Shown: positions 35,036 through 43,114, numbered from the stretch's first letter. The stretch: DNA of 45,059 bases from Nocardioidaceae bacterium (GCA_025927955.1 JAICKK010000007.1:1-45059), one strand, 5' to 3'. Translations and numbers: made by a program. The notes: generated by a model not told the origin, from the sequence alone.

Positions 35036-35404
35036 TTCGAGACCACCTCGCCTCCCGAAATCCGCCATCTTGACGTAGCTCGATTCTAGAGACGCAGTGG
35101 TCCGCCGCCATCCACGCGGCCCCCGTCGGTATCGGCTGCAAGCCGGGATTGGCAAGTCGTGGGGTCATGGAGCCAAGTGCGTGCCCTGTGATGCGCAGTC
35201 AGCGCACGACCGACAGGCAAAGGCGCCGTACGCCGTCCCTCACCGACGCGAGCGGCCCGGCAAGGCGTCGTGCGGTCCCATCGACACCAGCCATGGCTGC
35301 GTCCGAGCGGTCCGCATGGGGATCATCCATCGGCGCGACGAATGTTCACCGGATCTGCCGATGTGGGACGATGGCCGGGTCGTTCCGGCAGGGTCCCCCT
35401 GCCC

Positions 35405-35430
35405 CGTTTTCGTCCACCTGGACGATAACG
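35405..35430. repeat. 26-bp imperfect palindrome, copy A
   Basis: Core TCGTCCA-CC-TGGACGA is a perfect 7-2-7 inverted repeat. Flanks extend pairing to 12-2-12 with a single mismatch (outer left CGTT, outer right AACG). Copy B lies 51 bp away, centre to centre. Confidence 0.85.
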
Positions 35431-35455
35431 ACCTCGTTTCGCTGGATTCTGCGTT

Positions 35456-35481
35456 CGTTTTCGTCCAGGTGGACGACATCG
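35456..35481. repeat. 26-bp imperfect palindrome, copy B
   Basis: Core TCGTCCA-GG-TGGACGA is the same 7-2-7 inverted repeat with GG centre, preceded by the same CGTTT flank. It ends about 7 bp before the recombinase-like fragment. Confidence 0.85.
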
Positions 35482-35487
35482 CGCTCG

Positions 35488-35640
35488 ATGACCCTCGACG
35501 CCGGAGCCGACCTCCGCGAGGTTGAGATCGCCGCCCGCGATGCCGACCCACGCATCACCGTGCGCTACGACTGAGCGCGGAAGAATATCGACCGCCACCC
35601 CAACTGCATCCTCGTCGCCCACAAGGCATCGGGATCCTGA
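35488..35640 (+). pseudogene. Tyrosine recombinase C-terminal remnant
   Basis: Only about 50 residues remain, read as TLDAGADLREVEIAARDADP then RITVRYD, a stop, and ARKNIDRHPNCILVAHKASG. From memory this matches the tail of actinobacterial tyrosine-type integrases, usually ending with HADPRTTMRYDRARxNLDRHPNY. The nucleophile Tyr is kept (VRYD), while the TGA at 35572-35574 stands where the family has Arg, consistent with CGA to TGA. The preceding catalytic His position is Asp. No upstream catalytic core is found. Relic of an integrated element; non-functional. Confidence 0.7.
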
Positions 35641-35672
35641 CGGCGCCCGGTCGTGCCGATGAGGGTGCGCAG

Positions 35673-36257
35673 TCAGCTCACAGATGCGTCGAATCCTGTC
35701 ATGCGGATCAGTCTGGCTGGCACCCCAGCGACAATCGCGTTGGCCGACACATCCTTGGTCACAACCGCGCCTGCGCCCACGATCGCGCCGTCGCCGATCG
35801 TCACGCCCGGGACGACCGTGACACCGGCCCCGAGCCACACCTTCCGACCCAGGACAACCGGCGCGGGAATCATGTCACCTCGCCGGTCAGGGTCGATCCC
35901 GTGATCGATCGTTGTGAGGGTGCTGCCGTGGCCGATCAGTGTGCCGTCCCCGATGGTGATGCCTCCGGTGTCTTGGAAGCTGCAGCCCATGTTGACGAAG
36001 ATGTCCCTCCCCAACGTGAGGTTCTTGCCAAACTCGCTGTAGAACGGCGGAAGGACGACGACCGACTCATCCACGCTCTTGCCGGTGAGCCGAGCCAGCA
36101 GCGCACGCACCTCGTCGGTCGTGCGATATCCCGTGTTCATCTCAGCGACGATCCCCAGTGCCTCTTGGGCGACCCCGTGCATGAACTGGTGTCCTTCTGA
36201 GCCGGCCTCGATCGTCTCGCCGCGATCCACCTGGTCCAAGAAGTCCTGTATCTGCAT
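35673..36257 (-). CDS. Hexapeptide-repeat acetyltransferase (Maa/LacA type)
   Basis: 194-aa left-handed beta-helix acetyltransferase, probably transferring acetyl from acetyl-CoA to a sugar or related small molecule. An N-terminal helical cap ([31 protein letters not shown]) resembles maltose acetyltransferases. Hexapeptide repeats run from [20 protein letters not shown] through [20 protein letters not shown] to [20 protein letters not shown] and [10 protein letters not shown]. The catalytic His is in TTIDHG. I chose the ATG at 36257 (AGGA 8 bp upstream); a GTG one codon earlier is possible. Substrate unknown. Confidence 0.88.
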   Translation of the reverse strand: MQIQDFLDQVDRGETIEAGSEGHQFMHGVAQEALGIVAEMNTGYRTTDEVRALLARLTGKSVDESVVVLPPFYSEFGKNLTLGRDIFVNMGCSFQDTGGITIGDGTLIGHGSTLTTIDHGIDPDRRGDMIPAPVVLGRKVWLGAGVTVVPGVTIGDGAIVGAGAVVTKDVSANAIVAGVPARLIRMTGFDASVS

Positions 36258-36300
36258 CTGCACGATCCTGCCACTTCGTTGCCGTACCCGCAGTGCGCAG

Positions 36301-36838
36301 ATGCTGGATCTGCGGGCGCTCCGGGATGAGGACGTCATCGCGCTGGTCGGGGAGGCGAAGGGCTGGGAGCGGGAGTTGCTGCTCGACGTGCTCGGGTACA
36401 GCCAGGGTGAGGCCGGCGTCGCGTTCCTCCGTTCGCAGCTTGACCAGCGCGGACGCGGCTCGAGTCATCTGCGAGCGGCGGTGCTCAGGACGCTGGCCCA
36501 GCGGGTGGGCGCTGCGGCGGTGCCGGATCTGACGGCCGCGCTGTCCGGTGGCACCTTGGAGACACAGCTGGCAGCGCTGTGGGCTCTGGAGCGGGTCGAC
36601 GAGGACGGAGCTGCGGCGGATGCGGTCATCGGCTGGTTGGCCACCGGTTGCGAGCGCCACGGCGTGCCGGCTCCTGGGAGTATCACGAGGTGTCCGGTGT
36701 GTTGCGGTACGCGGCCCGCGTCCACGCCCTTCCGCAGGTACTCGAGGTGGTGGAGCGAAACTACGACCGACTACAGCTCGAGGAACGAGAGCTTCTTGAC
36801 CAGGCGTGGCCGCCAGCCGAGCGTGGCCGCCATCCGCG
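36301..36838 (+). pseudogene. Frameshifted HEAT-repeat-like gene
   Basis: The first frame from ATG 36301 gives helical repeats such as [40 protein letters not shown] and TQLAALWALERV, the pattern of HEAT/armadillo-like repeats. Near 36655-36670 the frame breaks: a plausible continuation (AGSWEYHEVSGVLRYAARVH, then VLEVVERNYDRLQLEERELL) lies in another frame, consistent with loss of one base or gain of two. The 3-prime end is unclear because the sense frame fades at about 36815 and the next gene's end is at 36839. Either a pseudogene or a sequencing error. Function not known. Confidence 0.55.
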
Positions 36839-37345
36839 CTATGGGGCCGGAAGGGCCGCACGCACGAGACGTGCCACAGCCGCCACGTCGACGGCCTCGC
36901 TGGTGTCAACTCGGACTAGCGGGCCCACGCCGAGCGGCGATACGAGGTCACCCCAAAGCTCGCTCTCAGCGCGCTCGGTGTCGAGATGTCGCCGGTCTCG
37001 GCGCCGGCTTCTGTAGCGTCTGCGTGCAACGTCGACATCGATGTCGCATCGGATCTCGACGAATGGGCCACCCAACGCGTCGACGAGCCCGGTCGCGTAG
37101 GGGAACCAGGTGCTGTCGATGACCGCCGCGGGACAGCCCTGAGCGGCCCGCAGGACCGCGAACACCGCAGCTCGACCGAGTCGTTGCGACTCCGCCACAG
37201 TAGATGGCGTCCCCATGACGTCCATGAGCGCTTCCTTGACCTGGTCCTTCGACAGATAGGCGACGCCGAGCTCAAGCGCGAGCGCACGAGCCAGCGTGGT
37301 CTTGCCGGAGGCGGGCCAACCACCCACAAGGACGTAACCACGCAC
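36839..37345 (-). CDS. P-loop kinase-like ATPase (AAA_33 type)
   Basis: 168-aa nucleotide-binding protein. The P-loop GGWPASGKTT is at residues 8-17. After it come LSKDQVKEALMD, a likely substrate loop, VIDSTWF (Walker B-like strand), and an Arg-rich lid (ARRRYRSRRRDRRH). The layout is that of small-molecule kinases or zeta-toxin/chloramphenicol-kinase-like proteins; the substrate is not readable. The GTG at 37345 is preferred as it begins directly at the first strand; an upstream frame to 37396 is open. It abuts the broken HEAT-like gene tail to tail. Confidence 0.82.
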   Translation of the reverse strand: MRGYVLVGGWPASGKTTLARALALELGVAYLSKDQVKEALMDVMGTPSTVAESQRLGRAAVFAVLRAAQGCPAAVIDSTWFPYATGLVDALGGPFVEIRCDIDVDVARRRYRSRRRDRRHLDTERAESELWGDLVSPLGVGPLVRVDTSEAVDVAAVARLVRAALPAP

Positions 37346-37547
37346 CCCACCAGGGTGCCCGTAGTCGGGCGTGCGCTGAAGTCCTCTTAAGCGCATGGGC
37401 CGCCCTCGGACACAAGGTGTGTAGACGCAACACCTGCGTACACGAGGGTTGAGCCTGTTCGTGACGTCCGCAGCTGGCAGCTGCGGCCATTGGGTTCCTC
37501 ACCGGGACCCTCGTCGAGAACGCGCACCGCGTCGGTAGTCGTGGTGG

Positions 37548-38486
37548 TCACCCGGCGGTGAAGTACTCCCACTGCGGCTCGTCCATGGTGAGCGTGCACG
37601 AACCCATCGCCTCAGCAGCTGCGTCGCACCCGCTTCCGAAGTAGCCAGGCACATACGACCGCAGCTCCAGGACGGTGCCGGCCGGGACGGAATAGGTGCA
37701 GTAGGCGCTCTTGTATCCCGCCGGCGCTGTGCAGGCGGAGTGGCCTGACACGTCAACCGTCGTCTCGGCTGTGCGTGACGACACCGTCAGGCCCAGATCG
37801 AACATCTGCGTAAAGCTCGCGCCGACCGTTGTGTCCCCGTTCATCGGCACACGGCAGGTCTGGGTCCCCGCACAGGCGCCAGTCCAACCATCGAAGACCC
37901 AGCCTTGACTGGGAGTCGCGGTCAAAGTGAGAGCATCCCCATCGAGCACATTCTCGACACAGTCGCCACTCGACTGCTGACAAGCGATTCCTTCTGGTTC
38001 GCTGTCGATCTGACCCTCGCCGGCGGTGTCAACGGTGAGCCGGCGGGTCACTGCGGGGACGCACATGACGCCCAAGCTCCCGTCCCTCTGGTACGACAGG
38101 CGCAGAACGCCCGCGCCCGGGGTGCCCAGTCGACACGCCAGGCCGTCCAAGTCCTCCACCGACTCCAATCCCGCTCCTGCCGGACCAGGCGCACCCTCCG
38201 CCCCGGGTGCACCCGGTACGCCAGGTACGCCCGGCACTCCGCGTTCGCCCTGCTTTCCTGGCACCCCCTGCGGTCCTGTCTTGCCTGGCGCGCCGGCCAG
38301 CTTGGTGAGGACGCTGCCTGTCAGGTCGGCGGTCTTCAGAGTGCCGTCCTTCACGTCGGCCGTCGTGACGGTGCCGTCCTTGATCTGAGCCCCCGTGACG
38401 AGAGCCGCCGCAGTCGCACCACCAACCGAACACACCACCATCGTCAACGAGATGAGAAGGAGAGCAGGCAGGTTGAGACGACGCAC
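37548..38486 (-). CDS. Secreted collagen-like protein with InlB-type repeat
   Basis: 312-aa surface or secreted protein. The GTG at 38486 has GGAG upstream and opens a signal/anchor segment (LPALLLISLTMVVCSVGG). Two short repeats IKDGTVTTADVKDGTLKTAD follow, then a Gly-X-Y collagen-like tract at about residues 65-106 (GKTGPQGVPGKQGERGVPG). At about 148-225 lies a divergent beta-repeat with VFDGWTGACAGTQTC, like the bacterial InlB_B-type repeat. Ten or more cysteines occur in the C-terminal half, some likely disulfide-paired. The ending WEYFTAG has no sorting signal. A role in adhesion or envelope structure is inferred only. Confidence 0.85.
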   Translation of the reverse strand: MRRLNLPALLLISLTMVVCSVGGATAAALVTGAQIKDGTVTTADVKDGTLKTADLTGSVLTKLAGAPGKTGPQGVPGKQGERGVPGVPGVPGAPGAEGAPGPAGAGLESVEDLDGLACRLGTPGAGVLRLSYQRDGSLGVMCVPAVTRRLTVDTAGEGQIDSEPEGIACQQSSGDCVENVLDGDALTLTATPSQGWVFDGWTGACAGTQTCRVPMNGDTTVGASFTQMFDLGLTVSSRTAETTVDVSGHSACTAPAGYKSAYCTYSVPAGTVLELRSYVPGYFGSGCDAAAEAMGSCTLTMDEPQWEYFTAG

Positions 38487-39069
38487 AAGGGCTCCAGTTC
38501 GGTCATCAGGACGGTCACCATTCGGGGCTCTCGTCGCCGTGCCGCCACACAGGAGGGACGACACAGAACAGCGTAGGGAGGTTCCCGGCGCCAGTGTGAC
38601 GAACGCACGCATCGCTAGGGTCTTCGTGACGCCGGCGTGAGCCACATCGCTGTGTGTCCTTCTCCTGTGAGGCGAGACGCGCGAGACGAGCAGAGCTCGG
38701 TACGGTGGGCGTGCTGCCGAGGCCGCAGGGTTCGAAAGGGTGCGGTGCCCGTCCCCACCCCCGCAGGGACGCGACCTGGTTGCGGTCGGGGAACCCGCGT
38801 CAGGTTACCGACGTCGGCGAGGATCCCAGCGGCACCGGCCGGGCGCGCGCCGAACAGCTCCCATCAGGTGGGAGCCCGCGCCACACCGCGGTGCCCGGCG
38901 GGACCGCATGCCAGATGAGAGCCACCACCGAACCGGTGGGGAGCCGCTGCCATGAGAGCGACCCGACGAGCACCTCGGCACCCGCCTGGCCCGGCCTCCG
39001 CCGTAGGAGAGATAGACAAGTAGCCGCAGGCAGTACAGCTCGTGCCGATGAGCGAGCTTCTTGGTCGCG
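38487..39069. other. Gene-free stretch with a folded-RNA candidate
   Basis: 583 bp between the start of the collagen-like gene and the stop of the lipoprotein gene, both minus strand. No credible ORF. It should contain the collagen-like gene's promoter and leader, and holds a nested stem structure at 38831-38895 (see that entry). Confidence 0.5.
38831..38895. ncRNA. Candidate structured RNA or leader/terminator element
   Basis: Three nested helices can form in 65 nt. GGCACCG at 38831-38837 pairs with CGGTGCC at 38889-38895. GGCGCG at 38842-38847 pairs with CGCGCC at 38877-38882. GCTCCCA at 38857-38863 pairs with TGGGAGC at 38869-38875 around a 5-nt loop. Orientation is unknown. No known riboswitch consensus is recognised. 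At this GC content chance pairing is possible. Confidence 0.35.
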
Positions 39070-39507
39070 TCAATGTGGGCTGTACCTGACGCCGTGGTGC
39101 TGGCAGAAGGCGGTTGCCCAGGCGGTGCTGCCGGGGTGACACTCCCCGTCCACGAGAGCGCGGTTCCTGACAGGCTCGCTCAGCTCGACCTTGTATGGAA
39201 CTCCTGCCGTTCCCTGACAGGTCCCGTCGGCTGTGTGGGGACTGATCCGGAACGTTATTCGTACCTCAGACTCGGCATACTCGATCTCCGGCGCCCGAGG
39301 CTCGCCTTGCACGCCATTGCTACATCCGACGCGGGTCACGACCACCGTGAACCCAGTGGTCACGTTGGTCACCTGCTCGTGGGGATCGACCACCCAGGTC
39401 GCGGCGCTCGAGTCCTCTCCTGCGCAGGCAGCCAGCATGCCGGCCGCGGCAAGGAGTGAGAAGCTGGCGGTGGCTGAGCGCCGCCAGCGGCGTCGAGGTC
39501 GGTCCAT
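39070..39507 (-). CDS. Small lipoprotein of unknown function
   Basis: 145-aa exported protein. From the ATG at 39507 a basic N-terminus (RPRRRWRRS) leads into a hydrophobic stretch and a lipobox LAAC (MLAACAGED), so it is probably lipid-anchored. The mature part has four cysteines (VGCSNG, DGTCQG, DGECHPG, AFCQHHG) and a beta-rich pattern (TNVTTGFTVVVTRV, ESEVRITFRI). I do not know the family's function, though I recall similar secreted proteins in Nocardioides-type genomes. A longer frame to 39876 exists, but its added residues look like out-of-frame translation. Confidence 0.7.
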   Translation of the reverse strand: MDRPRRRWRRSATASFSLLAAAGMLAACAGEDSSAATWVVDPHEQVTNVTTGFTVVVTRVGCSNGVQGEPRAPEIEYAESEVRITFRISPHTADGTCQGTAGVPYKVELSEPVRNRALVDGECHPGSTAWATAFCQHHGVRYSPH

Positions 39508-39859
39508 CGGGTCGGGCAGCCCGCGCTTCCGAATCCGCAGCCAAGCGCGATGGAGAGTGCCACCTCGATCATGGTTGCGATCCGCGCGGCCACCCTGAGC
39601 AGCCTGATATGAAGGCCGACCATGCCGGTGACCGACCATTGCTGCCGCCAAGCACCGATCGAGGGTGCGCACAGCAGGAAGATACCCGCGATGGAGTGCC
39701 GAGCGGAACGTCCGTGACAACACTGCAATGCCCGGATTTTCGTGATCCCGTGAGCCGGTCGCGCGTCGGCAACGCAGCCTGCGTCGCACTGCCCGGCGGA
39801 TCGCGAACGTAGTCGCCGCCGCCACCATCACAGCTCCGGCGGCGATGAGCGGCACCGGG
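39508..39859. other. Stretch without a gene I can support
   Basis: 352 bp between two minus-strand genes. Short minus-strand frames include a possible hydrophobic segment (PLIAAGAVMVAAATTFAI, from an ATG at 39876), but no ribosome site or family match. It may be decayed coding sequence. Confidence 0.4.
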
Positions 39860-40108
39860 TCAGCTGCCAGCCGCATGCAGAAAGGCGGCGGCGAGGACGA
39901 AGCCGAGGATGGTGGCGACGATGCACCAGATGCCGGCCCACATGCCCAACGGCCTGTCGCCGCGGGCCATGGCGACGAAGCCGAGGACGGCTCCGACCGG
40001 TCCGAGCACGATCGGAACGAAGAAAAGCGCGACGACGCCTAGAACGATACTAATGATCGTCAAGATTCGTGCATCAGAATGGCGGGTGGTGGTAGCAGGG
40101 CTAGTCAT
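39860..40108 (-). CDS. Small membrane protein
   Basis: 82-aa protein with two to three hydrophobic segments (LTIISIVLGVVALFFVPIVL, GPVGAVLGFVAMA and AGIWCIVATILGFVLAAAFL). The short polar N-terminus begins MTSPATTTR. It resembles the small DUF4190-like membrane proteins of actinobacteria in size and in the G-x-x-A-V-L-G-F-V-A motif between helices. No ribosome site is obvious. Flanked by a lower-GC patch upstream (about 40140-40195). Function unknown. Confidence 0.65.
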   Translation of the reverse strand: MTSPATTTRHSDARILTIISIVLGVVALFFVPIVLGPVGAVLGFVAMARGDRPLGMWAGIWCIVATILGFVLAAAFLHAAGS

Positions 40109-40550
40109 GAAGCGGTTATCCCGCAATCCACGCGGCCAGAAACCGTGCAGAAGAGTAAAATCTCGAATTCTTCGAAGAGGCGTATATCGCTTTACCGGCT
40201 CTCCGAGCTCGCCACGATGCCGATGAGCACGCGTCCCCTCTACCAGGGTCTTCGGTGGCATGACGCCGTCATTGTCGAGGGATCCACGAGCTACGAATGG
40301 GCTCTGCGCGAGTCGGGCATGCTGCCGGACTCCACCGTCAGCGCCGGTGACCCCGAGCCTGGCAACGCCGCCACGGCCCGATCCCTGCGCACGGGTGCGT
40401 GCTGCTGCTGACCGGCGACGCACCCTGTACCACCGCGGCAACGGCGGATCGCCGTCAGCGGCAACCGTCCCGCGTTCACGGGTTTCAGATGGGCTTCACC
40501 GGCTTCACCGGCTTTACCCGGCTGAGGCGCGGACTCATCTCGACTGACGG
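40109..40550. other. Gene-free stretch, locally lower GC
   Basis: 442 bp. About 40140-40195 is clearly AT-richer than the rest of the window (AAGAGTAAAATCTCGAATTC region). A perfect hairpin ACGGCG-GAT-CGCCGT is at 40441-40455. Three 9-bp repeats of GGCTTCACC (third GGCTTTACC) are at 40492-40518, just before the next gene. No recognisable ORF. Confidence 0.5.
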
Positions 40551-41378
40551 GTGACTGGGATGATGCGCTGCGTGACCGACGGTGCGCCGCCCCCGCTGGG
40601 TGTCTTGCAGGCGTTCGGCTTGCGCGGACGACCTTCTCCGCTGCCAGGTGGCCGGGGCGCCACGTGGCGGGTCGCCGACGTGGCGCTGAGGCCGAGAACC
40701 GATCCAACGGTGCAGGCGTGGCTGGGTACCGAGTTGGCGACCGTCGATCAGGCCGGCTTCGTGCTTCCCGACGTCGTCCGGGCCACGGATGGCCGGTGGG
40801 TCGTCGACGGATGGGGTGCGACCTCGCTGCTTCCGGGGTCCTCGTCCGAGACGCTCGAGACGAGCTGGCTGGCCGTGTTGGCGGCCGGGCGAGCCTTCCA
40901 TCGGGCCACGCGTGACCTGGCCCGGCCGACCTGGCTGGCCGATCGAAGCGACTGGTGGGCCCAGGCGGACCGCGCCGCGTGGGAGGAGGGGTCGATGGAA
41001 GTGATCCCGCCCCTTCAGCCGCTGGTGACCAGGTTGAGGCACGTCGTGGCTCCGCTCGGGTGCGATCAGCTGGTTCACGGGGACCTGACGGGCAACGTCC
41101 TCGTCGGTGTCGGTCACGCACCGGGAATCATCGACGTGTCGCCGTACTGGCGGCCGACGGCGTACGCCGACGGTGTCGTCGTTGCGGACGCGATCTGCTG
41201 GCACGATGCCCAGCGCGACCTGGTGGACGACGCCGGAACCAGCCTGGCGGCAGTGGCAAGAGGCCTTCTCTTTCGCGTCCTCGCCACCAACGCGATGCAG
41301 AGGGATCGCCCCGATCCGTCCGCGCTCCGGCGGGACACCGAACGCTACGCGAAGGCAGCGCGGTCCCTCGGCTTCTGA
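40551..41378 (+). CDS. Aminoglycoside-phosphotransferase-like protein (TIGR02569 type)
   Basis: 275-aa protein-kinase-like fold protein. The phosphotransferase loop reads QLVHGDLTGNVL, with Asp as catalytic base, and the DFG-equivalent IIDVSPYWRP gives the second metal-binding Asp. These match the actinobacterial TIGR02569 family of conserved hypotheticals. GTG 40551, ATG 40560 and ATG 40563 are all possible starts, and none has a clear ribosome site. Substrate and role unknown; resistance should not be assumed. Confidence 0.85.
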   Translation: MTGMMRCVTDGAPPPLGVLQAFGLRGRPSPLPGGRGATWRVADVALRPRTDPTVQAWLGTELATVDQAGFVLPDVVRATDGRWVVDGWGATSLLPGSSSETLETSWLAVLAAGRAFHRATRDLARPTWLADRSDWWAQADRAAWEEGSMEVIPPLQPLVTRLRHVVAPLGCDQLVHGDLTGNVLVGVGHAPGIIDVSPYWRPTAYADGVVVADAICWHDAQRDLVDDAGTSLAAVARGLLFRVLATNAMQRDRPDPSALRRDTERYAKAARSLGF

Positions 41379-41525
41379 GGGCCGCCACCTCCGTCCCGCT
41401 CACCGGTCCGTATCTGGGAGCCACAGCGGACGAGCTCACGGGTGGCCCAGCGGGCTTCCCTGCCGGTGGCGACGCAGACGTCCGTGGCGACGATGCCCCG
41501 GAGATGAGCAGCGCCGGCAGGGCTC

Positions 41526-41531
41526 TAGGCT
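41526..41531 (+). promoter_or_regulatory. -10 box of 41538 gene, leaderless start
   Basis: TAGGCT lies 6 nt before the GTG at 41538; no ribosome site is present. Confidence 0.5.
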
Positions 41532-41537
41532 CGGCCG

Positions 41538-41894
41538 GTGACCACCCTGCAGATCGTGCTGAGCGCGGCGTCGGGGGTGGCGGCGCTCTGGTTGCTCGTG
41601 CTGATCGCTCTGGACCGTCTGCCGGACAACTCGCTGTACGCCGCGCTTGGTCTGATCGAGGTCGGCATCGTGGTGGAGCTGGTGGTCGGGCTGGTGATGG
41701 TCTTCGGCGGTCATGATGGCCTCAACGTCACGGCGTACGTCGGCTACCTCGTCGGGGGGCTGCTCATCCTGCCGGTCGCGGTGCTCTGGTCGCTCGGCGA
41801 GCGGACCCGCTCCGGGACCGGCGTACTGCTCGTCGGCGTCATCGTCATCCCGGCGCTCTGCCTGCGCCTGCACGAGCTGTGGGCCTTCCGGTGA
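41538..41894 (+). CDS. Small membrane protein (118 aa)
   Basis: 118-aa protein with four hydrophobic segments: IVLSAASGVAALWLLVLIAL, LIEVGIVVELVVGLVMVF, AYVGYLVGGLLILPVAVLWS and GVLLVGVIVIPALCL. Short polar loops lie between them. Its GTG looks leaderless, and its stop overlaps the next gene's GTG by 4 bp, so the two are coupled. Their products may form a membrane complex. No family function known to me. Confidence 0.8.
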   Translation: MTTLQIVLSAASGVAALWLLVLIALDRLPDNSLYAALGLIEVGIVVELVVGLVMVFGGHDGLNVTAYVGYLVGGLLILPVAVLWSLGERTRSGTGVLLVGVIVIPALCLRLHELWAFR

Positions 41895-42280
41895 GCCCGC
41901 GGGCACTCTCGACCCGCACGGGCGTCGGGCGGATCCTGGTCTTCGTCTACGGGATCTTCGCGCTCGCCGCCACCGCCCGCGCCCTGGTGCAGCTGGCGAC
42001 ACAGGCGCGGAATGCTCCGGTCGCCTACTCACTCTCGCTCTTCTCCGGCGTCGTCTACATCGTGGCCACGTGGGCGCTGGCCACCGACCACCGCCGTGTC
42101 GCGATCGCGACCGTGCTGACCGAGCTCACGGGCGTCCTGGTCATCGGCACGCTGAGCCATCCGAGCGACATCGACAAGGCGAGCGTGTGGTCGGGCTACG
42201 GCAGCGGCTACGGCTACGTGCCGCTCGTGCTGCCCTGCTTCGGCCTGTGGTGGCTGTGGCGCGTCGGCCGCCCCTCCTGA
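41891..42280 (+). CDS. Membrane protein coupled to the preceding gene
   Basis: 129-aa integral membrane protein. Segments are ILVFVYGIFALAATARALVQ, SLSLFSGVVYIVATWALA, TVLTELTGVLVIGTL and LVLPCFGLWWLW. I chose GTG 41891, which overlaps the upstream stop (GTGA); a GTG at 41879 is also in frame. The tail has YGSGYGYVPLVLP. It forms a two-gene unit with the preceding small membrane protein. Function unknown. Confidence 0.8.
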   Translation: MSPRALSTRTGVGRILVFVYGIFALAATARALVQLATQARNAPVAYSLSLFSGVVYIVATWALATDHRRVAIATVLTELTGVLVIGTLSHPSDIDKASVWSGYGSGYGYVPLVLPCFGLWWLWRVGRPS

Positions 42281-42511
42281 CCTGCTCCGGCGACTCGGTG
42301 CGCGGCCGCTCGCCCTCGTCGTACCGCACCGCCTCGCCCGGGTAGTCCTCGCCCACCGTGGGATTGCCGCGGCGCGGGGGGCGCACCGTCCCGATGGCCC
42401 TTGCGGGGTGGTGACCCCCCTTGGGTCAAGGTCCGCCTGACGACCCCGTTGCGACCAGAGCGCGGATCGCGGCACGAGACTGCGTTCAGGTCGTGGTCAG
42501 GCCATGGTGCA

Positions 42512-42517
42512 TAGCCT
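42512..42517 (+). promoter_or_regulatory. -10 box of DUF2231 gene, leaderless start
   Basis: TAGCCT lies 7 nt before the GTG at 42525, which decides that start over the ATG at 42504. Confidence 0.55.
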
Positions 42518-42524
42518 GCACGCG

Positions 42525-43055
42525 GTGATCACCATTCATGGCATCCCTGCACATCCGCTGGTTGTGCACGCTGCTGTCGTGCTCGTCCCGTTGGGAGTCT
42601 TGTTTGCGGCGGCCTACGCCCTGTGGCCGCGACGCCGTTGGCAGACCCGCACGCCCGCAGCCGTGCTCGCCATCGCGGCAGCCCTCTCGGTGCAACTTGC
42701 CACGATGACGGGAGACCAGCTGCAGCACCGACTGCACGAGGACACGGCGCTGATCCACACCCACGAGCGATACGCCGGCTACCTTCAGGCCGCGATGTGG
42801 GTGCTCGCGGCGCTCGTGGTCGTCGCGTGGTGGGCGCTTCCGCACGAGAACCCGCTGCCCGACAAGGACCACCGCAGCGGCGTCCGCGCGATCGCGTGGC
42901 CGCTCACCGTCCTGATTCCGATCGCCTCGCTCGCCGCCCTGGGTCTGGTGGTGATGACCGGCGATGCAGGTGCTCGAGCAGTCTGGGGCACCAGTGGCCG
43001 CGACTCAGGCAGCTCAGCGCCGGGCGTCGCGAGCAACGCCGGCCCCGACGTCTGA
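42525..43055 (+). CDS. DUF2231-type membrane protein
   Basis: 176-aa membrane protein. The family hallmark IHGIPAHPLVVHAAVVLVPL opens the protein, and its His residues recall heme- or metal-binding positions in related membrane proteins. Four hydrophobic segments follow (FAAAYALW, AVLAIAAALSVQLA, AMWVLAALVVVAWWAL, LTVLIPIASLAALGLVVM). A polar loop between segments 2 and 3 holds several His residues (LQHRLHEDTALIHTHERYAG). The tail is Ser/Gly-rich. The GTG at 42525 fits the leaderless -10. Function unknown; members are often linked to redox or stress genes. Confidence 0.85.
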   Translation: MITIHGIPAHPLVVHAAVVLVPLGVLFAAAYALWPRRRWQTRTPAAVLAIAAALSVQLATMTGDQLQHRLHEDTALIHTHERYAGYLQAAMWVLAALVVVAWWALPHENPLPDKDHRSGVRAIAWPLTVLIPIASLAALGLVVMTGDAGARAVWGTSGRDSGSSAPGVASNAGPDV

Positions 43056-43114
43056 GCTCAGATTCGGGCTTGGTGGGCGGCAAGCTCGTCCCCGGCAAGG
43101 CCGAGAGTTGAAGG

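Larger units (their letters stand above)
35036..35487. other. Gene-free accessory stretch with palindromes
   Basis: About 450 bp holding the promoter of the LacI-type gene (TAGAAT on the minus strand near 35085) and two related 26-bp palindromes. I find no intact gene; open frames show no recognisable family. It may contain decayed remains of the mobile element whose recombinase tail follows. Confidence 0.5.

Noticed and set aside
35323-35838. 171-aa minus-strand frame over the palindromes and recombinase relic
   Set aside because: Arg-rich, no family resemblance; overlaps the recombinase remnant and the acetyltransferase end.
38761-38900. Possible c-di-AMP (ydaO-type) or cobalamin riboswitch because of GGGGAACCCG and CAGGTTACCG
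   Set aside because: The other conserved blocks of those riboswitches are missing, and no suitable downstream gene lies on the plus strand.
40079-40411. 110-aa plus-strand frame with WHDAVIVEGSTSYEWALRES
   Set aside because: Part looks protein-like, but there is no family match, start signal or conserved motif; left as unresolved non-coding sequence.
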